This document shows, one piece after another, positions 8,193-14,869 of a stretch of 25,032 nt of DNA. How positions within the stretch are numbered: the first letter of the stretch is position 1; the number at the start of each line of letters is the position of its first letter. The notes below the pieces were generated by a model. It worked only from the letters and a program-made list of their open reading frames with translations. It searched no databases and was not told the origin of the DNA. The translations under genes and the position numbers were made by a program. This DNA comes from a virus, in IMG/VR virus record IMGVR_UViG_3300042731_007477, positions 1-25,032 of that record. One strand, 5' to 3'.

Positions 8193-8780
8193 TCAGCCTG
8201 TGTTTTTTCGATCAAATGCCTGTTGTTGACGATCAAAGTCATTATGATCCATACGGTCAACTTGATGACGCATATCGTCAATGTGCCTTCTTATTTCATG
8301 GAGATGGGATCTGTCGATTTCTGGTCTTTGCCTAGACTTACTTCGCTTAGGTCTACTCTTGCGTTTTACTGTTCTCTTAGGTTTGGGTCGTGGCTTAGGA
8401 CGAGATAAAATCTTAGGTCGCTTCAAACGAGGTGTACGCTCAAGCTCTCGGATAGCTTGCTCTGTCTTTCGCCTTTCTGTTTCTAAAGCCTTAGCTTCAC
8501 GATCCTCTTTAGCTGTCTGTGCAGTCTCTGCAAGACCAACACCAAGAATAACACCTGCCGCCACCACAGGTGGAGCGACTAGCCCTACTGTACTTGAGAT
8601 CACAACTTCTGTTGCCCTACGATTAAGCTGTCGTTGCTCTTTAGAAATAGGCTTCGGCTTGCTGATGTTTGAACCAGAGTTCCCGTACCACACTTCTTTA
8701 GGTTTCTTATCCGATGGCTCTTCAGCAAATGCTACATTGGTAGCAAATAACACAGTAAAGGCGATGAGCAAGTGTCTCAT
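8193..8780 (-). CDS. Exported, very basic protein with glycine-rich hydrophobic segment
   Basis: 195 residues. A signal peptide (MRHLLIAFTVLFATNVAFA, cleavage before EEPSD) is followed by a short polar region, a Gly/Val/Ala-rich hydrophobic stretch (about 62-85) that could span a membrane, and a charged helix (about 88-115). A strongly basic Lys/Arg/Pro region (about 115-150) and a His/Arg/Asp-rich tail complete it. I do not know a matching family. The basic domain could bind nucleic acid, lipopolysaccharide or acidic wall polymers, which is inference. It is the first gene of the operon running down to 6482. The ribosome binding site is AAAGGAC. Confidence 0.75.
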   Translation of the reverse strand: MRHLLIAFTVLFATNVAFAEEPSDKKPKEVWYGNSGSNISKPKPISKEQRQLNRRATEVVISSTVGLVAPPVVAAGVILGVGLAETAQTAKEDREAKALETERRKTEQAIRELERTPRLKRPKILSRPKPRPKPKRTVKRKSRPKRSKSRQRPEIDRSHLHEIRRHIDDMRHQVDRMDHNDFDRQQQAFDRKNTG

Positions 8781-8878
8781 ATAAGTCCTTTCGCTAAGGT
8801 TAAGTCATGGCAATCCTTATAACTGCCACCTACATAATCTTATACGAAACGACTTTTATTCAATGAGTGAAATATGTT

Positions 8879-10222
8879 TCACCCGACAAGAAAACTCACC
8901 ACTCGCTCAATCACTGAACCCTCGTCTGAACGAATGTCTCCCTCCCAAATTACAAGGCAATCAAGACCTACCTCTGCATAAGCCTCTATCGTATTACGCT
9001 CATGCTCCTCTTTACTCATTCCCGTCTTAGACTCACCATGCCAGTAATCACCGAAACACTCTACTACCTTTGTAGCACCCCTATAAGGATGTTCGGGATC
9101 ATCACTCACACAAACTACAAAGTCTGGGTTCTTATAGCCACCAATCGAACCGTCAAAGTTCTTCTTGCTTGGAAGAAATCTCCAATATGCCCCATTACCT
9201 GTAAAAGTGAGCTTGTCGCTATATGAGGCAACCCTTGACTCAAATCCGTTCATGTCATTCGCAACTAAGCCAAGGAAAGGTGTACCGTACCTTTCCATGT
9301 TGGTTGCGTACTGTTTCTCCCTAAACTCTTGGAGTTGTAGTGGATGCTCGACACCATAACGCTTTAGGTTGGTTTTCTTGACCTTATCCCAATGACCATC
9401 AATAGCACCAGGGAAATCAACACCATATCTGTCCATCATCGTATCCCTAATCTCCCTCTTGCCTTGCTCGGACGCAAAGTAGTGGCTTCCATAGTTCTCG
9501 ATCATCGTTTTGAGTTGCTTCTCCCTAAACTCCTCCACAGCACTAGTGTAAGGCACACCGTATCGCTCCATATTAGTCGCTACAACCTTCTCCATGACTT
9601 CTTCACTCATGCTAGGGATTGGCACTCCATAACGCTCTATATTCGTTGCCTCAATCTTAGCCCTAAGCTCCGGTGATCCCAATAGCGTTCCACCATACCT
9701 CTCAAGATTAGTAGCCTCTGTCTTAGCCTTGACCTCATCATTCTGTTGAGGGTTGACTACACCATATCTCTCAAGGTTCGTCTGCTTAATCTTATCTTGT
9801 ACGCTCTCCCAAGCAAAAGGGTTATCCTTACCCTTTAAGACAGGACGCTTACCATCAAGGGCATCTTGTACCTTTTCAAAGACACTACTCTCTTTTGAGA
9901 AAGGATTCTCTGCACCATAACGCTTGATGTTAGTCTGTTTACGCTTCTCCACAGACTCTTTGTTGTGAGCTGGGTTCTCAACCCCATAACGCTTGAGGTA
10001 AGTATTCTTCCTCCTCGCATTAGCAATGGCTTTCTTATCCCGACCTTGCCATACCTCACACCCACTCTTATGTCTTTTCATCTGTGTGTTTGATGTAGCT
10101 TGATGTCCACAGATACATGGTGTGATTGGTTCGGGTTTCCAATCTGTCCAACAAACCTTGCGATGCCGACCACTAATTGTTGCTGTTTTGAACACTCTTT
10201 TACAATGGGGGCAAGTAGCCAT
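8879..10222 (-). CDS. Vsr-like homing endonuclease with zinc fingers and tandem YG repeats
   Basis: 447 residues. Two short Cys/His zinc-finger-like units open the protein (C4-C7-H20-C24 and C36-C38-H51-C55). Residues about 76-315 hold about 11 repeats of 22-23 residues with the pattern K-x-x-T-N-x-E-R-Y-G-V-x-x-P. The C-terminal 110 residues look like the Vsr/EDxHD nuclease fold: NPDFVV (365-370), VVECFGDYWHG (386-396), then the helix ERNTIEAYAEVGLDCLVIWEGDI. Zinc finger, repeat array and nuclease are a known layout for phage homing endonucleases, with the repeats as likely DNA readers. Its RBS and start codon lie in a perfect 11-bp inverted repeat, suggesting translational control. It lies downstream of the split-intein unit. 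Confidence 0.85.
   Translation of the reverse strand: MATCPHCKRVFKTATISGRHRKVCWTDWKPEPITPCICGHQATSNTQMKRHKSGCEVWQGRDKKAIANARRKNTYLKRYGVENPAHNKESVEKRKQTNIKRYGAENPFSKESSVFEKVQDALDGKRPVLKGKDNPFAWESVQDKIKQTNLERYGVVNPQQNDEVKAKTEATNLERYGGTLLGSPELRAKIEATNIERYGVPIPSMSEEVMEKVVATNMERYGVPYTSAVEEFREKQLKTMIENYGSHYFASEQGKREIRDTMMDRYGVDFPGAIDGHWDKVKKTNLKRYGVEHPLQLQEFREKQYATNMERYGTPFLGLVANDMNGFESRVASYSDKLTFTGNGAYWRFLPSKKNFDGSIGGYKNPDFVVCVSDDPEHPYRGATKVVECFGDYWHGESKTGMSKEEHERNTIEAYAEVGLDCLVIWEGDIRSDEGSVIERVVSFLVG
9275..9997 (-). repeat. Array of about 11 YG repeats (22-23 codons each) inside the endonuclease gene
   Basis: Tyr-Gly pairs fall at residues 79, 102, 153, 176, 198, 221, 244, 266, 289 and 312, with one degenerate unit (KGKDNP) near 131. 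Spacing is 22-23 residues throughout apart from the degenerate unit. Each unit reads roughly as a helix (EKxxxTNxERYG) plus a variable loop (VxxPxxxxE). DNA identity between units is partial, so the array is old or diversified rather than recently expanded. Confidence 0.85.
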
Positions 10223-10258
10223 AAGTTAATCCTTTCTGTTTGAGTTGGGATTAACTTA
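10222..10258 (-). promoter_or_regulatory. Hairpin sequestering RBS and start codon of the homing endonuclease
   Basis: Perfect 11-bp arms TAAGTTAATCC and GGATTAACTTA are separated by 15 nt. In the minus-strand mRNA the 3' arm contains the GGA of the AAAGGA ribosome binding site and reaches the A of the start codon at 10222. Translation should therefore be blocked unless the stem is opened or the transcript starts inside it. Comparable hairpins control some phage T4 intron-encoded endonucleases. The pairing is seen directly and the function is inferred. Confidence 0.7.
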
Positions 10259-10351
10259 CACCACAGCCTACATTAAGTCCAAATGTTTTTTTAGGGCTTT
10301 ACTAACACCAACCCCATACTTTCGCTGTTTGAGGGTGGTCTTTGAGGGTTC

Positions 10352-11050
10352 TCAGATGACCCCTTGAGCTACACTCAAAAAGCCCGAAAGCATCTCGTAG
10401 CTACCTATAAATAAAGGCAAAACCAGGAAGTTTCTAGGTGCTAAAACACCCCTTCCCACATGAGGTCCGAAGGCCGAGCGGATACCCACACCGTACTTGG
10501 GTTGCTTCAACCCACGCATATATTTTGTGGTTCTTGCTTTTGCTTCAACGGACATCGACCACATTTGCTCGGCAGATGATTTGAGTCCTTCATACTTTGA
10601 GCTACGCTCTACATCTAAGGAAATCCCACCTATTGAATACGAGTTGTGGGCTAGTATTCCGTTAGCAAGCACAAAGTTTTCGTTCATAGGCACACAGAGG
10701 TCATAAGTGTGTTCGCAGTCATCCTCTTGAGAGATGTTAGTGATAAGACACCCTTTGACTTGACCATCTTCAACGATAGCGAGAGTATCTCCAACAGAAA
10801 ACTGATCTGTTTCAATGGCTTTGATTTTACCCTCTTCGATAGTGAATAGGGAGTGGTCTTGGGTAGCGATAACGAACTGTCCGTTATCCAGTTCTACTTT
10901 AAGTATCTTTTTATGTGGGGTGTGATGCCTCATCACATCCGAGATAACTTGGTAGTCTACTTGGCTGGTTTCATTGTCAACAGAGAGAACTTTAAGTTCC
11001 CCTTGTAAGAAAGCCTGCTTGATTGCTTGTTTGGTCGAGTTGTCCATCAT
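10352..11050 (-). CDS. Split intein C-part (IntC) joined to C-extein of a virion-like protein
   Basis: 232 residues. Residues 1-136 are a HINT/intein C-part. Block B is present (ATQDHSLF at 62-69, T-x-x-H), as is the block F/G end (TYDLCVPMNENFVLANGILAHN at 115-136, broken here as TYDLCVPM / NENFVLANG / ILAHN) with His135-Asn136 next to Ser137. Block A is missing and lies in the gene at 11994-12776. Residues 137-232 are the C-extein (SYSIGGISLDVERSSKYEG onward), which resembles the C-terminal half of a phage structural protein. Splicing would join it to the 225-residue N-extein to give about 321 residues. The start overlaps the endonuclease stop as ATGA (11047-11050) after AAAGGAG, so the three genes are coupled. 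Confidence 0.85.
   Translation of the reverse strand: MMDNSTKQAIKQAFLQGELKVLSVDNETSQVDYQVISDVMRHHTPHKKILKVELDNGQFVIATQDHSLFTIEEGKIKAIETDQFSVGDTLAIVEDGQVKGCLITNISQEDDCEHTYDLCVPMNENFVLANGILAHNSYSIGGISLDVERSSKYEGLKSSAEQMWSMSVEAKARTTKYMRGLKQPKYGVGIRSAFGPHVGRGVLAPRNFLVLPLFIGSYEMLSGFLSVAQGVI
10402..10417 (-). promoter_or_regulatory. Possible promoter motif inside the C-extein 3' end
   Basis: On the minus strand it reads CCTTTATTTATAGGTA, matching the copy at 1-16 in 13 of 16 bases. It lies in coding sequence about 180 bp upstream of the YG-repeat endonuclease, so it could start a separate transcript for that gene. The distance is longer than for the other copies, so confidence is low. Confidence 0.3.
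10643..11050 (-). other. IntC: C-terminal part of natural split intein (136 residues)
   Basis: It begins at the initiator Met and ends at Asn136. The order is a short charged lead, a HINT beta core (KVLSVDNETSQVDY), block B with the conserved His of TQDH, a linker, then the block F/G end with HN before Ser. The large IntC with a very small IntN matches the split position known for AceL-TerL type inteins, rather than the more common late split that leaves about 35-residue C-parts. Confidence 0.85.
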
Positions 11051-11994
11051 ACGCTCCTTTGCTGGACTAGGGTTTTTATTCTTTCAAGACAAGAATTTGG
11101 GGAATCATATATTTCGTGTTCTTTTAACCTAAGCACAGCCCACCCTAGCTTAGATAGGTTTGTGTTTTTGGCTTTATCATTCCCTGCGATTCTTTTTGTG
11201 GGGGTAAACCCACAGGCATCGCACCCATGCCAATAACATCCGTCAACCTCTATAGCGATTTTGAGAGAAGGTATGGCTTCATCTATATGGTAGTAAGAAA
11301 CGCTATGTTCAGTCAAAGTCTCGATACCCTCTGAAACAAGCATCTGTTTCAAAGTCTGATGCGGTTTTGTGTAAGTGTGGGAGATGTGTTCCCTTGCGTA
11401 CTTACAGCTTTCAAGGACTTGATCTCGGTTATCCTTGTGCCAATTTTTTATCTTTTCTTGATGGGACTTGGTAGCCCACATCGCTTTAGACTTTTTGCTC
11501 TTTTTAGCGAGAGTGATAGGGTTTTTGTTATTTTCTCTAAGAGCATCTTTGATGCGATCTCCCACCTCACTCTGTTGCATCTTTATGCTTGCTTGGCTAA
11601 TCTGCTTCCTTGTGATCTCGCCTTGTGGTGTTTTAAATCGAGCCTTGAGTGTTTCTGATTGCCTGGCTTTTTGCTCCTCTGATTTCTTTTTGTTCTCCTT
11701 TGTGAAGGTACACATAACAGGAGCATCCGTGTGCTTCTTAAAGTAAGAGTCTACGGTTAATCCAGAGCAAGATTTTAAATGCATTGTAGTCACTTGAGCG
11801 AGCCTCGCCCCACATTCCTTACATGGAATGTAGTGATCCCCCTCTAAGAGACTGTCAAAAGAGTTGGGGTCTATAAGTGGCACTTTACGCTTACCCTCTG
11901 TGGGTAAGGTTTTAAGGATACCTTCCTCAATCAAACTCTTTAGGTGTCTTTGGTTAAAACCGTATTTCATTATGAGGTGTCTTTGCTTCAACAT
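11047..11994 (-). CDS. Vsr-like (EDxHD) homing endonuclease between split-intein halves
   Basis: 315 residues. A helical N-terminus (about 10-50, helix-turn-helix-like) precedes a zinc finger (C58-C61-H72-C76). A long basic helical region (about 100-200) with NUMOD-like S-E-x-x-K/A-R repeats probably contacts DNA. The C-terminal 95 residues carry the Vsr-type nuclease core: YYHIDEAIPSLKIAIEV (234-250), DGCYWHGC (251-258), and a KNTNLSKLGWAVLRLKEHEI helix-strand end. It starts by TAATG overlap with the N-extein gene and ends by ATGA overlap with the IntC gene. This matches the 'fractured gene' layout described from marine metagenomes, in which a Vsr-like endonuclease sits between split-intein halves and spreads them by homing. 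Confidence 0.9.
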   Translation of the reverse strand: MLKQRHLIMKYGFNQRHLKSLIEEGILKTLPTEGKRKVPLIDPNSFDSLLEGDHYIPCKECGARLAQVTTMHLKSCSGLTVDSYFKKHTDAPVMCTFTKENKKKSEEQKARQSETLKARFKTPQGEITRKQISQASIKMQQSEVGDRIKDALRENNKNPITLAKKSKKSKAMWATKSHQEKIKNWHKDNRDQVLESCKYAREHISHTYTKPHQTLKQMLVSEGIETLTEHSVSYYHIDEAIPSLKIAIEVDGCYWHGCDACGFTPTKRIAGNDKAKNTNLSKLGWAVLRLKEHEIYDSPNSCLERIKTLVQQRSV

Positions 11995-12776
11995 TACTCC
12001 TCACCCTCCTCTTTTATAATCTCATGTAGCTCCTCAATAGTGAGTTTGACTTTTTCCCCGCTGGGGAGCAATACCTCTAAGTCGGTATCCCCCCTAACCG
12101 AGAATTCGTCCACGATCCAGTTTGCTTGTAGAGCCATAGCCGCGAACTGTATAGCACCTTGAAGGATAGGGGTTCTCCAAGCAGGTTTTTGGGATACGAG
12201 AGCGTCTAGGTTTTGTAGCTCTTCAGTTTCGGGTGGTTGCATATTCCACCAATCTAAAGCTCGCTCTAGGTACTCAAGCATCTCCTCATCTTCCCACACT
12301 TGACCAAAGACTTGATTGTAAGCTCCGATGTTAGCTTCGTGCTCTGGTGGTCTGAACTTATAATACTTGTCTGGATTCTGGTCTCGGACCAGCATCCTAA
12401 GTTTCCATACCATAGCTCTTTGGGCTTCGGTGAGCTGTAATCCAAGCACAGCGTTCTCAGCGACTACCCCGAACTCTTGGACAACAGTTTGGGGTTGGCT
12501 ATTGACCAACTCTTTGAGCGTCCATCTGATCCGATAGCGACCATAGGTAGCTGTGGTGGGTATGCGTACAGAGGCATAGTATTCACCAACCGATGGGTTT
12601 TCTGGTATGCGAGCAGGATCACCGATGAGTACATCAGTTTCGGGTGGACCAGGATCAACATAATATAGTGCGTAAGTGATCTCGGCGGCGTTTGCGACAT
12701 TCCCACTTGAGTTTGTGAGGAAGATGTCGAGATCGCCACGAGAGAGGATTTGATTTCTTTTAAATGCTACAGCCAT
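11994..12776 (-). CDS. N-extein of a virion-like protein fused to split intein N-part (IntN)
   Basis: 260 residues. Residues 1-105 look like an immunoglobulin-like beta domain (VGEYYASVRIPTTATYGRYR, IRWTLKE, VVQEFGVV) of a type seen in structural proteins of large phages. Residues 106-225 are a helical region (VWKLRMLVRDQNPDKYYKF, ALDWWNMQPPE). Residues 226-260 are intein block A: SVRGDTDLEVLLPSG then EKVKLTIEELHEII, closely like CVxGDT-type intein starts, with Ser in place of Cys at position 1. The frame stops 35 residues into the intein and overlaps the endonuclease start as TAATG. An AAAGGAGG ribosome binding site and a promoter-motif copy lie upstream. The virion assignment is by resemblance only. 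Confidence 0.85.
   Translation of the reverse strand: MAVAFKRNQILSRGDLDIFLTNSSGNVANAAEITYALYYVDPGPPETDVLIGDPARIPENPSVGEYYASVRIPTTATYGRYRIRWTLKELVNSQPQTVVQEFGVVAENAVLGLQLTEAQRAMVWKLRMLVRDQNPDKYYKFRPPEHEANIGAYNQVFGQVWEDEEMLEYLERALDWWNMQPPETEELQNLDALVSQKPAWRTPILQGAIQFAAMALQANWIVDEFSVRGDTDLEVLLPSGEKVKLTIEELHEIIKEEGEE
11997..12101 (-). other. IntN: 35-residue N-terminal part of natural split intein
   Basis: It starts at Ser226 of the host frame (codon TCG at 12101-12099), directly after NWIVDEF of the extein. The pattern S-V-x-G-D-T, a short hairpin, then KLTIEELHEI corresponds to intein block A and the following strand-helix. A 35-residue IntN is near the shortest known for natural split inteins. 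Confidence 0.85.
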
Positions 12777-12802
12777 GATGTGAGCCTCCTTTAATAGAGG
12801 TT

Positions 12803-12818
12803 GGATTATAAACGAGCT
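12803..12818 (-). promoter_or_regulatory. Candidate phage promoter motif
   Basis: On the minus strand it reads AGCTCGTTTATAATCC, 26 bp upstream of the N-extein start at 12776. It keeps AG(T/C)T(T/C)NTTTATA. The distance to the start codon is shorter than for the other copies (about 40-46 bp). It lies in the 112-bp gap between divergent genes. Confidence 0.45.
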
Positions 12819-12888
12819 AAAAAACCTCTTAATAGCTTTTATATTGTAGGGGTTTAGTAAGTTATACCAATTACAAAGGAGATACCTT

Positions 12889-13431
12889 ATGTGTGTGATT
12901 ACAGAGGGGATTACAGCTCAACTGCTTAAAGGGGGTCTAGTCCGACTTAATGACGGATCTGTGTATAGGTTAGATGACTGCAAGCTAGAAGCAGGAGGTC
13001 GTATTGTTCTTGCTGTGGGTATTGAAAGGGAGAAGCCTAGACCGAAGCCTAGACCGAATCCTAGACCAAAAATAGTGGGGGAAGTGAACCTTGAGGGGGT
13101 AGAGGTGAGTTTGGGTGATTTCTCTTTGGAGACACAAGAGATCATCTTACACCCACCTAAAGAGCCACCACCTCCCTTTGAGCCTCCAGCTACTCTTGTG
13201 CCTTTTACCTTAGTGGGGGCGGCTTTGCTTTATCTACTCAAGAAGGTGTCTGGTCTTGATCGTAAGCTAAAGCATGGTTCATGTGAAGTAAGACATCAAG
13301 AAGCGATTACTCGTATTGCGAAGTTAGAGGGCAAGGTATTGAGGAAGCAGGTTGTGGACGGTGGTAAAGCAGTTAAAGCTAAACTTGATGAGAGGAAGGC
13401 GAATAAGGGCAATGATGGGGAGTCTAAATGA
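12889..13431 (+). CDS. Proline-rich single-span membrane protein, function unknown
   Basis: 180 residues. An N-terminal domain (about 1-48) is followed by a Pro/Arg/Lys repeat (PRPKPRPNPRPK, 50-61), a short beta-like region, a second proline-rich run (KEPPPPFEPP, 91-100), one membrane helix (about 102-118), and a basic helical tail of about 60 residues likely to coil. There is no signal peptide, so orientation is uncertain. The proline-rich spacer beside a membrane helix recalls proteins that bridge the periplasm (spanin- or TonB-like), but no diagnostic motif is present. It has a strong ribosome binding site (AAAGGAGA) and lies just upstream of the CapA-CHAP gene. Confidence 0.75.
   Translation: MCVITEGITAQLLKGGLVRLNDGSVYRLDDCKLEAGGRIVLAVGIEREKPRPKPRPNPRPKIVGEVNLEGVEVSLGDFSLETQEIILHPPKEPPPPFEPPATLVPFTLVGAALLYLLKKVSGLDRKLKHGSCEVRHQEAITRIAKLEGKVLRKQVVDGGKAVKAKLDERKANKGNDGESK
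13033..13068 (+). repeat. Three tandem 12-bp repeats coding KPRP units
   Basis: AAGCCTAGACCG occurs twice in tandem, followed by a two-mismatch copy, AATCCTAGACCA. It encodes the Pro/Arg/Lys run of the membrane protein. Near-identity suggests recent slippage expansion. Confidence 0.9.
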
Positions 13432-13483
13432 TTTAATACTTTTTTTATGCCCTTCCATTTAGGTAAACGAAGGAGAACGACTT

Positions 13484-14869
13484 ATGAAAATACTTGTAGG
13501 TGGAGATGTCAGCTTTGGCAGAATCTATGAAGGTCAGAGGATTTCTTATTCAGCACCTTTGTGTTTAGCTTCCATAGGCGAACTAGAGAGAGATTATTGT
13601 ATCTTTAACCTTGAGAGCCTTTTCTGCGATGACTGGAAAGCAAATAAAAGAGATGTAGATGAGAAGTGGGGTACGAGCTACACTCATGCTAATCCAGAAG
13701 ATGTGAAGCATCTCATTGAGTGTGGTGTAGATCATGTTTCTCTAGCTAACAACCATACACTTGATTGGGGTGAGGTAGGGGTAGAACAGACCTGTAAAGT
13801 CCTCAACAAGTTTGGCATCTCACATTCGGGGTGTGGTTCTAATGATAGAACGCACATAGATAAAGAGAAGAAAATAATAGTATTCTCGATAGATACGGTT
13901 GAGTGTCATTACAAAAAAGAAGATCCTTTAAACTGCAAAGAGGACATCAAAGACTTCTTTAAAGAGGTTAAAGAGCTTAGAGCAAAGCACGAGGATTACC
14001 TTCTGATTTGTTGTGTTCATTGGGGTCGGTTTAGGGTGAGTCCGAACAAGGGTCAGAAATCTATGGGTCGGAAGCTCATCGACTGTGGCATTGATGTTGT
14101 TTTAGGTAATCATTCACATAAGGTTCAATACTTCGAGATGTATAAGGGTAAGCCTCTGTTTTACTCTTTAGGGAACTTGTACTTCACTCATAGAAATCCA
14201 GAATACAATAAGCCACCAAATGTTCATTACGCTTACCTTTCAACTCTTAACTTTGAAGGTCGAGACTTTAAAGGTGTAGACCACCATCAAACTTGGTGTG
14301 ACGATAAGAAGGTGGTTCTTAAAGAGGAGAAGCCCTCTAATCTTGGCTTAGAGGCGTTGAGGTTTGCTCGGAGCTATATTGGCTTTGGGGAGTCAGAGCA
14401 TACGACTAATGTTGGTTGGTTTATGAAGCATATAGACGCACCGAATAAAGAGACAGCGGCGTGGTGTGCGAGGTTCATATTTTACTGTATTAAGAAAGCC
14501 TGTGAAGAGAATGGTATTGATCCTGTCTTAGAGAAGAATGACAAGACTGGATATGCTAAAGAGCTTTACAAGCAGATTGCAGAGATCGGGTATGTCTCAT
14601 TAAATCCGATGCCTGGAGACATCATTGTTTGGGATAGAAAAGAGGAGGGGAACAAGAACGGACACATTGGGATTATAGAGTATGTAGAGGGAGATAAGAT
14701 CACAGCGATTGAAGGAAACAGAGCACCAAATCCTGGTTCAAAGGTTGATCGTTTTACTTACTCTTTGAACGAGCTTTTAAACTACAAAGAATGGGACGAT
14801 GAAGATAAGCATTTCCATCTTTTTGAAGGGTTTGCTCGCTTACCTCACCTTAAAAAGTTGGACGAGTAA
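13484..14869 (+). CDS. CapA-like metallophosphoesterase fused to CHAP amidase/peptidase domain
   Basis: 461 residues. Residues 1-275 are a CapA (poly-gamma-glutamate synthesis protein) type calcineurin-fold domain: GGDVSFGR (6-13), FNLE (41-44), SLANNHTLDWG (86-96), CVHWG (177-181), LGNHSHKVQ (207-215), FYSLGN (226-231). These give the Asp/Asn/His metal ligands. Residues about 287-461 form a CHAP (NlpC/P60-like) hydrolase with catalytic Cys328 (AAWCARF) and His394 (NGHIGII), followed by Glu410/Asn412 (AIEGN). CHAP domains cut peptidoglycan peptide or amide bonds and occur in phage lysins. No signal peptide is seen. Fusion with CapA is unusual and suggests an enzyme acting on a capsule or wall gamma-glutamyl polymer. 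The ribosome binding site is AAGGAGA. Confidence 0.88.
   Translation: MKILVGGDVSFGRIYEGQRISYSAPLCLASIGELERDYCIFNLESLFCDDWKANKRDVDEKWGTSYTHANPEDVKHLIECGVDHVSLANNHTLDWGEVGVEQTCKVLNKFGISHSGCGSNDRTHIDKEKKIIVFSIDTVECHYKKEDPLNCKEDIKDFFKEVKELRAKHEDYLLICCVHWGRFRVSPNKGQKSMGRKLIDCGIDVVLGNHSHKVQYFEMYKGKPLFYSLGNLYFTHRNPEYNKPPNVHYAYLSTLNFEGRDFKGVDHHQTWCDDKKVVLKEEKPSNLGLEALRFARSYIGFGESEHTTNVGWFMKHIDAPNKETAAWCARFIFYCIKKACEENGIDPVLEKNDKTGYAKELYKQIAEIGYVSLNPMPGDIIVWDRKEEGNKNGHIGIIEYVEGDKITAIEGNRAPNPGSKVDRFTYSLNELLNYKEWDDEDKHFHLFEGFARLPHLKKLDE

Noticed and set aside
9275-9997. Regular DNA repeats as a possible CRISPR array
   Set aside because: The periodicity is at protein level with an open frame throughout, and DNA units are not identical.
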